The notes under the pieces: model-generated | Database searches by the model: none | Told to the model about the DNA's origin: nothing | Seen by the model: the letters and a program-made list of their open reading frames with translations, nothing else | NCBI GenBank assembly: GCA_024362935.1 | Contig: JANCRA010000171.1 | Span: 310,001 to 374,000, forward strand | Origin: Setophaga petechia | Lineage: Eukaryota > Chordata > Aves > Passeriformes > Parulidae | Reading direction: 5' to 3' | DNA: 64,000 nt | Shown here: positions 54,054 to 64,000 of the stretch, piece after piece | How the letters are laid out: each line of letters begins with the position of its first letter | Numbering within the stretch: the stretch's first letter is position 1 | Translations under genes and position numbers: made by a program

Positions 54054-55289
54054 TAAGAAGGATTGTGAAAAAAGGAGCTCCAGCTCCAATCACCACCGTT
54101 TGTGGAGATGAAGGGTTTGGATCCAGCAGTCCTAATAATGGAGCCAGAGTGTGGGTGTGGAGGCCAAATGGCCCTCCCGAGGCAGCTGAAGGAACAGCTC
54201 CTAGGAAAGACAACTCTGAGTCCTGAACCCTGGGCAGGAACAATGGGAATGTGTCCCTGCAGCCAAGTGTTCTGTGCGAGAGCAAGGAGATCTGACAGGA
54301 TATTGTTTTACACATCCTGCCAGACCAAATCTCCCTGTTTGCCCCAAGGGCCCCTTTGGAAAATGCTCTGATCCACGGGGCTCCATGTGAAGGCTGCTGT
54401 GACACTGAGGGACTTGCACAGGAATTCCATGCAGGAGCCTGGGTGCCCCTCAGGGACTGGGACCCGGCCCCTTCCAGCCAGAGGGGAAAGGGCCCCCCCA
54501 AGCCTTGTTAGCCACAGACAGCATGGGAAAGCTGAACAGCAAAGGGCCCGGGGGCGTTATTGTGGAATTCAAAAGGTGCCAGCTCAATGGACAACAGAAT
54601 TCTTGTTCCTAACTCCAATGAGATTGAGAAAAAAGAATGAAGAATGGTGTCACTGAAGTACTACTGATGTCTGTAAGGTGTTCCTTGATAGTCAGCCAGA
54701 ATCTTTGTCTGCCACAAACACCTCTAGTGCTTCACCAAGGGGTCAGTCATCAAAATGTAATGATGAGTTATGAAAATGTAAAGATCAGGATAGCCAAAGT
54801 GCTGCATGTCACCAATTGCTGGGGATGTTCTCAGCTGGAGTTGGGAGCAATGGGGTTCCCTTGGAGGGCCCAGCCTGTGGGGTGGCCAGAACTCTGTCCA
54901 TGGGCTCTGACTCGTCACTGTCAGAGAAGGGACAGTTAAAGAAAACCAGGAATACAATGATCACTTGGACAGGATTCCCTAAGATTTGCCTTCAGGAGAA
55001 ACCAAAGCCTGTTCTAGTTGCAGAGGCCAGAGTGGGAGAGGATTTCTGTGCTTTCCCATCACTGCCAATGTCAGTAGAACTTGGGGTGCTGGAGCTGCTG
55101 GGTGTCAGTGTCACAGCACTCTTGGCTGCAGGGCCACCATTTCAGGTCCTTCAGCAACAAGCACAAGGAAGAGTTGGGGCCCAGAGAACATTTTCCCCCA
55201 AGGAGTGCCTTGGCTTTCAGCAAGCAAAAGATTCTGGTTCATCCTGTGCCCCATGTGTGCTGCCCCATCCTGAGGAGTTGACAGGAAGA

Positions 55290-55531
55290 AGCTGAATGCA
55301 TTATTAGAAGAAGTAGCAAATGATCCTGGTAAAATGTCCAATAGCACATCCTTTGAGCTCCAACAAACACAAATGGGGACTCCACAGAATCACATGGCCT
55401 TGGATTATCTGCTTGCTGGCCAAGGAGGAGCCTGGGCTCTCATGGCACAGCAATGTTGCACTGCTCTCAGGGATGACCTGGAAGGCCAACAGTCAGGAAT
55501 CAGCTTGACACAAAGAGCAGTAGAAGAGTGA
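55290..55531 (+). pseudogene. Retroviral envelope transmembrane-like remnant
   Basis: A short open stretch contains a heptad-like Gln-rich run, then a LDYLLAGQGG block and CC pair typical of the region around the CX6CC motif of retroviral TM proteins. The first cysteine of the motif appears replaced by Trp. Upstream surface subunit and fusion peptide are not recognisable, and a stop follows. Confidence 0.7.
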
Positions 55532-55669
55532 CAGAAAGAAGAAAATTCTTCTTGCTGGGATTGGCTTCATGGCTGCCAAATTGGAGGCTGCTGTGAAATG
55601 CATTTGTGGCAGTGCCTGTCATCCTTGCAGCGTGTGCACTTGGTGTGCACTCTGACATTCCATGTTAGA

Positions 55670-56720
55670 GTTGTTGTGATGCTTTGTTCTGGGAAGTGGA
55701 ATATTGAGACTTGTCTTAAAAGAGACAATGTCAAGAAAAGAGAGGCATTTGATAAATAACAGAGAATAGCAGCAACTCTTTAGGAATGGTTTAAAAGGAA
55801 CGTGAATATCTCAGAGTAATGAAATAAAACAGCACTTAATTGAGGCACAAGAGGAGATCACGTAATGCCTAATATCTGAATCTAAACTGTGTTATTGAAA
55901 GAGTTGAAGGACGAGATGCCTTTATGCCTAATATCTCTATTTAAACTGTGTTATTGAAGGAATTGTATGAAGGTTGTAGTTCATTGTAGGCCTGAGGACC
56001 GATCAAAGTACCAAGGCCTGAAGAGGCTGTGATCAAGGCCTGAACACGCTCTGAGGCAAAGTTCACCTCTAGATGAACGTTCCAACCAAATATTATGTTT
56101 GTATCCACTCCTTAAGGAAGCATTATTAACAGCATGATAATCCTGTGTGGTCCTTGATGAAACATGGATTTATCTTTCTGTATTTAGAAACCAGACCAGG
56201 CCCTATCTGGCCTTGTTTGGGGCTGAAGGATCAAAGTCAACTCCCTTGGTTCCTCCTTGAGCCCTGGCCAGGCTTTGGGAGAAATCAGTGAGGAGAATGA
56301 AAGCAGATGTTGCCACAGTAGCAGTGCTGTCAGCTTGTTTGTTTAGCAGTGTAAAAGCTGTGTCCTCTGCCAGCGGGCTTGGAGCCTCCTCGCCTGCAGA
56401 GGTGGAGGCAGCTGCAGGAATTGCCAGGGTCTGGGAGTGGCTCTGCAGTCCTTGGATTCCCCAGCTGATGTCTGGGTGTGGGTGATGGTAAAGTCTGAGG
56501 GAAACTGCTGATGGATCTTTCTTTAATGACTGCAGGCAATCTTTGGTGGTCATGCCTGGATGGATTGCTGAGCTTCTTTTGTAATTCTTTGCTAACAACG
56601 ATGTGCTTTGCTGAGCTTATCCTTTTGTAATTCTTGGCAGCTGTGCATGATATAAATGACACAATTGCTTACGTTGGTGTCTGTGTCTTTGGTAGTGACC
56701 CTGCCCGCTGGTGAAACAGG
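55670..56720 (+). mobile_element. Probable 3' region or LTR of the decayed retrovirus
   Basis: AT-rich DNA after the TM-like segment with two tandem duplications: gcctaatatct...aaactgtgttattga (55868 and 55927), and ttttgtaattctt...gctttgctgagctt (about 56576 and 56621). A TATA-like gatataaatgac (56650) and gtgtctttggtagtgac look like an LTR 3' part. Edges not defined. Confidence 0.45.
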
Positions 56721-58420
56721 GCCCCCTCTTGCCTAAGTGTTACCTGGCAAGGCAAAAGCCCTCCCTCCAAAATTCCCCCGTTCCTCCCTGTTCCCCCCCT
56801 CCATACCCTGAGCATGATGTCCTGTGGTCTGGGGTATGCCCAGGGTCAGTTGGGGTCCCCTGTCCTGGCTGTGTCCCTGCCAAGCTCCCCTGCAGCCCCA
56901 GCCCCTCCCCAGCATGGCTGGACGAGGGGCAGGACAGGCCTTGGCTGTGCTGCAGCTCAGCAAGAACAAAACCATCTCTGCGTGCTCAGCCCTGTGCTCA
57001 GCACCTGGCCCAGCAGTGTCTCAGTGCCAGGGGCTGTGCCCTCAGTGCCTGCCAGGGGTTTCCATGGCAAGTGCCAGGCCAGGTGACCCAGGTGTCCCCC
57101 CCAGTGCCGGTTGCCATGGAAACAGTGCCCAGCCCTGCCCCTTTGTGTCTGGCTGAGCTGGCCTTTGGCCCTGGCAGTGCCATTGGCTGCTGGTTCCTGG
57201 TGCCTGAGCGGCCAGCGCGGCACAGGGCAGGTGGCCATGGCACAGCCCCCAGCAAGGGATCCCCTCTGGCTCTGGGCACTGACACCAGCCCTGAGCAAGG
57301 GGCCCAGGCCAGCTTTCCATGGCCACCAAACATCACAAGGGCTCTGGGCATTGGTTGCCATGGCACCAAACCAAGGAATGGGTCCCCGTGGCCGTTGCCC
57401 TGGCACCTGGTGGCACCAAGGAGTGTCACTGCAATTGTACCTGGAACAGCCCTGGCACCGCTTTGTCCTCAGGGTTGCCATGGCAGCTGAGGACAGCAAC
57501 AGCTGGTGCTCTGCAAGGGCCCTGGGGAGATGGGAAGGAGCAGCAGAGCAGGGGCTGATCCATCCCCAGTGCGCTGCACAGCCCAGGGCAGCGTCCCAGA
57601 GCGTCCTGATGGGGCTGCCAACAACATCCCCCCTCTGCAGCCCTGGCCTCTCCCCCAGCTCACACAGGTGCCCCATCCTTGCAGGCACAGACACGGCAGC
57701 ACTGGCTCAGCAGCCCCTGTTTGCATTGCACACAGCAGGGGGAGCACCCCCATGCTGTTGCTGTGGGGACATGAACCTGAGGCAGCACAAATGCCATCAG
57801 CCCCTGGGGCCAGCAAGGGCTGGGGGACACCAGGGAAAGCACTCAGCTTTGTCCTGGCCTCTGCACTCAGCCAGAAAGTTTGTTCCCATCAGCTGGGACT
57901 TTCCTGTCCCACTGCAGACGCTGTTGCTCAGAGCCAGGGCTGCCTGGCAGCCACCCCCAAACTGCCCTCAGCATTTCCTTGAATTCACCTTTGCTTTCTT
58001 TCCTCTTCCTGATACACATTTCTTCCTATTGCCCACCCCTGCTCCCTCCCCTGCAAACAGCCCATCCCTGTTTGCCCTTTCCTCTCTGGCCCCACTCCCC
58101 ATTGCAGTTCCTGACTTGGCCCCATGGGAACGTCCCTTGGGCAGCAGGATCATCCTACAAGTGCTGCAGGAATTGTCTGCAGGCTCCTGCAGTGCCTGCT
58201 GCTGCTCCCTTGCCAGAGGCACCCCAGGCCAGGGGGGCACATCTGGGCTGCTGTGTCTGCCTCTGGGGCTCCCTGCTCTGGGCAGTGAGGAGGAGCTGCA
58301 GAGGCTCTGCAGGACTGACAGGATGGGCTTTGGGGCTGGCAGGAGAAGCTGAGGGACCTGGGCTGCTGGAGCTGCTGAAGAGGAGGCCCAGGGCTCCTCC
58401 TGGAACTGCTGCAAGGGCGG
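56720..58420. other. GC-rich stretch with long overlapping open frames, no recognised gene
   Basis: It contains the longest open frame of the window (57111-58352, 413 codons, +) and overlapping minus frames of up to 245 codons. Composition is skewed (Ala, Pro, Trp, Cys, Gln), no domain is recognised and no splice-bounded homology is seen. I regard it as repeat-rich non-coding DNA. It also holds the X-box-like cluster. Confidence 0.6.
57058..57487. promoter_or_regulatory. Cluster of RFX X-box-like sites
   Basis: Near-palindromic GTTGCCATGGAAAC at 57110-57123, GTTTCCATGGCAAG at 57058-57071, GTTGCCATGGCACC at 57354-57367 and GTTGCCATGGCAGC at 57474-57487, with weaker GTGGCCATGGCACA at 57231. 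RFX factors bind GTNRCC-N(0-3)-RGYAAC boxes and control ciliary genes. Function here is unproven; they may be parts of a degenerate repeat. Confidence 0.4.
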
Positions 58421-58424
58421 TTTC

Positions 58425-60130
58425 AGAGAATCCCAGAATCAGCAAGGGTGGAACAGGCCATGGAGATCATCAAGTCCAGCCTGTGCCCTGACACTGCCCT
58501 GTCTCCCCTGAGCCTCCTTTTTTCCAGGATAAACAACCCCAGCCCCCTCAGCCGCTCCTCACAGGAGTTGTGTCCCACACCCCTCTCCAGCCTTGTTGCC
58601 CTTCTCTGGCCACGCTCCAGCCCCTCTATGGCATTCCTGAATTCGGGGGCCCACAACTGCAAACAGCACTCGAGGTGCTGCCCAAGCAGTGCTGAGCACA
58701 GGGGAAGAATCCCTGCCCTGCTCCTGCTGGCCACACCATTCCTGATCCAGGCCAGGAGCCATTGGCCTTCTTGCCCACCTGGGCACACTGCTGCCTCATG
58801 TCCAGCCTGCTGTCCATCACTCCCTGCAGGTCCCTTTCTGCCTGGCTGCTCTCCAGCCCCTCTGTCCCCAGCCTGTAGTGCTGCAGGGGTTGTTGTGGCC
58901 AAAGAGCAGGACCCAGCACTTGGACTTGTTAAACCACACCTTGTTGGATTTGGGCCCTTGATCCAGCCTGTCCAGGGCCCTGTGCAGAGCCCTCCTACCC
59001 TCCAGTAGATCAACACTCACAACCAGCTTGGTGCCATCTGTAAATTTGCTGATGCTGGACTCACTCCCCTCATGCTGATCATCAATGCAGATATTGAAAT
59101 CCACGCTGGCTGGCTCTGATCCCTGGGCCATCCTGTGGCTGCCCTGTGATGGCACTCAGGGTGATCTGTTCCATCACCTTGCTGGGCACCCAGGTCAGGC
59201 TGCCAGGCCTGGAGTTGCCCAGCTCCTCCTTCCAGCCCTTCTTGGGGATGGGCTCACACTGGCACCTCCAGTCCCCTGGGACCTCCCTGCTGAGCCAGCA
59301 CTGATGGTAAATGATGGAGAGCAGCTTGGGGAGCTCATCCACCAGCTCCCTCATCCCCCTGGGATGGATCCTGTCTGATCCCATACACCTGTGAGCATCA
59401 GAGTGGCTCAGCAGGTCACCAAGTGCTTCCTCCTGGATTCCAGGGGGCTGTTCTGCTCCCTGTGCCCATCTACCAGCTCAGGAGAACACTTGTCCTGAGG
59501 ACAGCCTGTCCTAATATTGAAAATTGAAACAAACTACAGGTTAAGTAGCTCAGCCTTTTCCTTATCTTTTGTTACTATATTCTCCACTGCATCCAATAAA
59601 GAGTAGAGGTTCTCCTACTCCTCTTTTTGCTATTAATTTTTTTTAGAAACATTTTTATGCTTTTTGTAGAACCCTCCAGGTTCAGTTCTAATTGAGTTTT
59701 CAACTCTCAACTTTTCTTTCTGTATGACCTAGCAACATCCTTAAACACTTTCTGAGTTGCTGCTCCTTTTCCCCCCCGAGTTCCAACAAAAGCTCCATGG
59801 GCAGCCAGACCAGTCATTTTCCTCACCAGCTCATCTTTTGCCACACTGGGTCAGGCAGCTCCTTCCCCCTTAACATTACTTTCTTGAAATGTGTCCATCC
59901 TTCCTGGACACCTTTGTTTTTAAGGGCTGTTTCCCTTAAAAAGTCAGTACCTGATTCAGCACTCCCCAGATCTGCATCCTAAACAGGCCAAAGCCTGCCC
60001 TTCCTATTTCCAGTGCGCAAGTTTTGTTGCTGCCCCTCCTTCTTTCACAGAACATTAAAAACTTGATTATTTCATGGTTATTGGGCCCCAGGCAGCCTCC
60101 GAGCCCCATATCTGTCCCCAGCCCTTCTCT
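58425..60130 (-). mobile_element. CR1 LINE, minus orientation, internally deleted
   Basis: The minus strand reads through CR1 ORF2 pieces. At about 60100-59170 come 5' pieces and the reverse-transcriptase start (G-S-D-x-I-H-P-R, W-R-x-x-x-x-x-P-I-P-K-K-G). At about 59100-58450 come F-T-D-G-T-K-L and the C-terminal [19 protein letters not shown]. The catalytic middle is missing around 59110-59170, and stops and frameshifts are present. CR1 is the dominant bird LINE. Confidence 0.88.
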
Positions 60131-60629
60131 GTGAACAGCAGCAGACAGAGCTTTCCTTGGCAGTGGGAGTGTTAACCAAAATTGGGTGAAACAGAAAACT
60201 CCTTAACACCAATGCAGCATTAAGCAGGAGCATTTTTTATTCAGCGGGATGCACGGAGGAGAGCTCCTCCCAAAGCTGTGCATGCTGAGCACAGGAAAGT
60301 TTCTGTTTATTTTCTCTATTTTGTACACATATTCATTGATTGTTCTGGACTAAACATACATAGGATAATCATTTCCCCAAAATCATTAACATTTTTCCCC
60401 TCCCCTTGACCCATGCATTCTTCTGTCCTGGGGGTCTCTCTGCTGGTCCCTGGTGCTCGTGGACCCCAATGTTCCCGTGGGCCTGGCTGAGCTGGCAGGA
60501 CCCTGAGGCTGCTGAACTTCCAGTTCCCTTCTCACACAATGGGCATTGTTTAGTTTCCATAGGCCTGGGGTTGTGGAGAACAAGCTCCAGGTGTCAGCTC
60601 AGCTGGTGGAGACAATTGATCATCTGGGA
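60131..60629. other. Unassigned stretch between CR1 and TGACATCA array
   Basis: No exon, LTR end or tandem repeat that I can name. Confidence 0.5.
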
Positions 60630-61245
60630 ACATGAGGTCACAGAGTGGGCTGTGACATCACAGAGTGCATTATGTAAGGTCATTGGACAGCTATGACATC
60701 ATAGACAGCCTCTGTGACATCACAGAGGCTGTCTATGACATCACAGAGCAGACTGAAATCACTGAGTGGGTTATGTGACGTCATTGATCAACTATGACAT
60801 CATAGACAGCCTCTGTGACATCACAGAGCCAGCTGTGACATCCCCGGGAAGAGGTCTGACATCATAGAGAAGATTATGACATCACAGAGTTGGATGTGAA
60901 ACCAGAGACATCTGTGTGACATTGGAGAATGGGCTCATACATCACAGAGCAGACTGTGACATTACAGGACAGATCTCTGAAATCACAGGTCAGACTATGA
61001 CATCACAGATTTTGCTGTGACATCACAGATTTTTCTGTGACATTACAGGATGGCTCTGTGACATCATAGAGTGGATTGTGGCATCAGAGACCGGATCTGT
61101 GACATGAGCGAAGGGGCTCTGACAGCATAGAGCAGGCTGTGCTATCAGATGGCAGCGGTCTGACATCATAAAGCAGACTATGACATCACAGGGCAGGCTG
61201 TGACATCATAGAGCAGGCTGTGACATCCCAGCAGGGCTGTGTCAG
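60630..61245 (+). repeat. TGTGACATCACAG tandem array, copy 2
   Basis: The same core as 47020-47830, ending in gctgtgtcaggtcactggg and followed by the same unique-looking flank, so it is one composite repeat family in two copies. Confidence 0.95.
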
Positions 61246-61416
61246 GTCACTGGGTTGGTCACTCTGCCCCAGCTCCCCCTCACAGTTTCTCCCAACAAGT
61301 CCAATGCTGTCCATGCCCAGCAGGGTCCCTGTCCCCCGGGATCCCCCCGGCCCACCTGGAGCCACAGCCTCCACCAAAGGATGTTCCACAGGATCCACCC
61401 CAGAGCCTGACATGGG
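61246..61416 (+). repeat. Composite-repeat flank, copy 2
   Basis: gtcactctgccccagctcc through ggatgttccacaggatcc and ccccagagcctgacatgggg. The same order as copy 1. Confidence 0.85.
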
Positions 61417-61439
61417 GACAAGGGGCTGGGCTGTGTGAC

Positions 61440-61690
61440 CAGGACATCAAGGACAGGGATTATCCAGGTGACTGTGGCCTGGTTTGGGTTGCCCAGGGCA
61501 GGAAAGATGTCTGGCAGCTGGAGCAGGGTCTGGGAAGGGCCTCCAAGGTGGGGCTGGAACCCTTGGGCTGTGAGCAGAGGCTGAGGGAGCTGGGCTTGTC
61601 CAGCCCACAGCAGGGAAGCCTCAGGGGCTCCTCATCCCAGCCTGGCAGTGCCAGCCAGGAGGGGATGGAGAACACAGAGCCAGGCTCTTC
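61440..61690 (+). mobile_element. CR1-like fragment
   Basis: A + strand frame with E-Q-R-L-R-E-L-G-L-S and S-L-R-G-S resembles the C-terminal end of CR1 ORF2. Weak and degenerate. Confidence 0.45.
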
Positions 61691-61934
61691 ACCAGGCCTG
61701 CTGGGAGACAAAAGCCAATGGGTGGAAGGGGAAAGAGGGGAGATCAGCCAGGACACGAGGAAGTGAAATGAGTCACGCTGGTTTCAGCATTTACCAACAC
61801 CAAGAGCAGCCTGACCTCCCTTCTCCATCCACCACTGACAGCTTTGCAAATCAAGAATTGTTGGAGCTGTTTTGCCCCCACTCCAGGATGAGCATCCTGA
61901 TACAAGAACTGCATTGTGTTTATATCTATCACAG

Positions 61935-62215
61935 AACCACGCTGTGAGCCCAGGGCAGGACCTGGTCCCTGGCCTTGCTGAACCTCAGCCCATTGTCCTG
62001 GGCCCATGGATGGCTCCAGCCTGGCCAGATCCCTCTGCAGAGCTTCCTGCCCTCCAGCACAGCCACACTCCCACCCAGCTTGGCCTCACCTGGCAACTGA
62101 CTGAGGCTGCCCTCCATGGCCTCCTCCAGATCAGCAAGAAAGAGATTTCATTGACCTGGCCCCAGTGCTGAGCCCTGGGGACACCCCTGGATGTGACTCC
62201 ATTCCTCAGCTGCTC
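61935..62215 (-). mobile_element. CR1 reverse-transcriptase fragment, minus strand
   Basis: The plus strand ccattgtcctgggcccatgg through gccccagtgctgagccctgg is the antisense of the CR1 RT region around the catalytic F-A-D-D-T-K-L (here decayed to [10 protein letters not shown]). A family-D LTR follows 33 bp later. Confidence 0.75.
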
Positions 62216-62247
62216 TGAGTGCCAGGCTTGGATGAGGGAAATGCTGG

Positions 62248-62965
62248 TGTGATAAATGAATAGGATTCATGCCAACAATTGTAACTATCTCGATATTTTA
62301 GAAAAAGTAATAGAGGGAAAGGATATGTAATTAGTGTCACAAAACAGATGTTTTCAGATGTTCATGGAAACATAGGATACAGGATGTAGTTTGAGATAAG
62401 TAAAATCCCAGAACAGAATAGGCCTTGGAATAATTAGAGAATTGGCCTTCAAATGGACAAAATTGGGAGGATGGCAGCTATCAATGAAACAATAAGGCTT
62501 TTCTTTAAATATAATGCTGGCTTCTATAACACAAGATTTGAGGCACTTGTGCAGCCTGTGGGGTTGTTAAAGGAACAGTGATGATGAGGAGAAGCCTTCG
62601 TCAGGTGCAACCACCAAAGAGCCAAAAGAGCCCTTAGCAACAGGGGGAGCATGTGCTGTGCAGTGTGGTGATGTAGATTTCAAGAATCGAAAATAGGAAG
62701 AGATTGACAGGAAAATATTGATGAATATGTATTAGCATACAGTAGAGAAGTTGTGTTTGGATTCCTTTGTTTCTCATACATGAGGCAGGGTGAAAAGCCC
62801 TCCTTGTACCCCAGTTGATTGGTTTTGCTTATACTTTATCAGGACCACTGTAACAATTTTTTGTATCTGCTTGATTATATTTGTAAGAATTATTTTATAT
62901 AAAATTACTGCTCAATTAAAATAGCTACTAAATTCAACTTTGTTGTTTATTGAATTATATAGAAA
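62248..62965 (+). mobile_element. Family-D LTR, sense orientation
   Basis: The inverted partner of 2500-3223: shared blocks such as acagatgttttcagatgttcatg, ctgtggggttgttaaagg and gatgaatatgtattagcat. After it, 62966-63377 shows nothing I can name. Confidence 0.8.
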
Positions 62966-63377
62966 TTCATTTATAACTGAGGGGAAGGGGTAGAGACAAA
63001 GTGTGATTGATTGTCAGCCATAACAGCCTTCATTTTCATATTTATTCAGACTGCATGAGGAGGTGCTGGGGGTCAATATCAATTGGACATTCCTGATATC
63101 AATCTGTAAAGAGGAAAAGAAAACAGGACAAAACAGTTCTCTCTACATTGTTTTCAATAGAGTATATTAACTTTGAATGCATTTCTGAAATGTGTCTAAT
63201 TAACCACAGAAGGATTGAAAACTTAAATTATTCCCACGGGCTTTTCTTGTTTGGGTGTTTTGAACAAAAGTTTATGAGCCTTTGTCACTGAATTCCTGAA
63301 CTGAAGAGCTCAGCAAAGAAGAGGCCTCTGGAATAGTGAAATTCATCTGCAGTTTCCAAGTGGCTGAGGATCCATCC

Positions 63378-64000
63378 TCACCAGAGCAGCAATGAGCAGA
63401 AATGGGCACAGCTTTGTGGCTGCCCCAGCTTTGGCATGGGCCCTGGGCCTGGAGCAGGAGCAGCTCTTGAGGGCCCCAAGGCGGGGGCTCTTGTGCTGCC
63501 CTGGGCAGATGGGATGGCAGCAGGGGCTGCAGAGCTCTCAGCACCTCAGCCCCAGGGGAGCAGGGCAGCCAGGGAGCCTCCTTTGGCCTTGGCCCAGCAC
63601 CTTCCCCCATGGCTGGGGCTGAGTCCTGTGGCAGCTGCAGCTGCTGCTGTGCCCTTGGCAGGGGCTGAGGCCGTGGGGCAGTGGCCAGAGCAGCCTGGGC
63701 TGAGCAGAGCTGTGGGGCCAGAGCCGGCTGGGCTGGGCTGGGGAGAGGCCCTTGGTGCTGGCCACAGCTCAGGGCAGCTGGCAGAGCTTGCAGGGAGCTG
63801 GGCTGGGCTCAGAGAGCCTGGCCCAGAAACCATCAGTGTCCATCTCAGCCTGGCTGAGCGTGCAGGGGCAGGACTCAGGCCAGGCCTTGTGGGGCAGGGC
63901 CAGCGCCTGTGCAAGGCATTGCAAACAGGCAAGTGGCCCAGAGAGGAGGCTGCTCTGTGCCCTTGGTGGCACGGACAGAGCAGGGAGGGGGCCCAGAACA
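63378..64000 (-). repeat. GC-rich repeat, right arm, cut by window end
   Basis: The inverted partner of 52155-52787; similarity reaches the last base, so it continues outside. Confidence 0.9.

Larger units (their letters stand above)
52788..55560 (+). mobile_element. Decayed endogenous retrovirus, internal fragment
   Basis: A dUTPase-like segment (53755-54053) and an envelope transmembrane-like segment (about 55290-55531) lie in retroviral order on the + strand, with many stops and frameshifts between. Reverse transcriptase and integrase signatures are not seen in the roughly 1.2 kb between them, so most of pol is deleted or unrecognisable. The class is uncertain; a dUTPase in this place suggests a betaretrovirus-like element. 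Confidence 0.7.

Overview
The window looks like songbird (passerine) nuclear DNA. It has vertebrate split-gene structure, CR1 LINE fragments, and many copies of LTR families that I recognise as passerine endogenous-retrovirus LTRs. All family and orthologue statements rest on memory of sequence features; no search was run.

Region 1 (about 1.0-41.6 kb, + strand) holds one recognisable host gene, a HYDIN-like gene encoding a protein of the central-pair apparatus of motile cilia and sperm flagella. I placed 31 exons by GT/AG borders, reading frame and residue similarity to mammalian HYDIN. Every consecutive exon pair has compatible phase, giving 1,764 open codons (1,790 with a tentative first exon at 1005-1082). 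The gene is strongly shortened. Several blocks of mammalian HYDIN are absent, including the central P-loop/coiled-coil region, and all of the C-terminal part after exon 30. After exon 30 comes a second copy of exon 25, carried on a roughly 98% identical 0.54-kb duplication. The gene then runs into a CR1 fragment and minisatellite DNA. This is either a derived lineage-specific HYDIN paralogue or a recently decaying copy.

The introns are packed with LTRs: eight copies of family A, three of family B, three of family C, and several others. Most lie antisense to the gene. Three family-A LTRs end only 26-45 bp before a 3' splice site. One sense-oriented LTR carries six tandem AATAAA signals.

Region 2 (41.8-51.5 kb) is a repeat mosaic: a CR1 fragment, a minisatellite array with an inverted partner at 49.3-50.4 kb, a short LTR, a CpG-rich promoter-like island at 43.6-44.3 kb (CCAAT box, perfect CRE, possible minus-strand first exon), a TGTGACATCACA array, and LTR remains.

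Region 3 (51.5-64.0 kb) has a GC-rich repeat with an inverted partner at the window end, a decayed endogenous retrovirus with dUTPase-like and envelope transmembrane-like remnants, a GC-rich stretch with several RFX X-box-like sites, CR1 fragments in minus orientation, a second TGTGACATCACA array with the same flank as the first, and an LTR that is the inverted partner of one at 2.5-3.2 kb. I saw no tRNA, rRNA or CRISPR.
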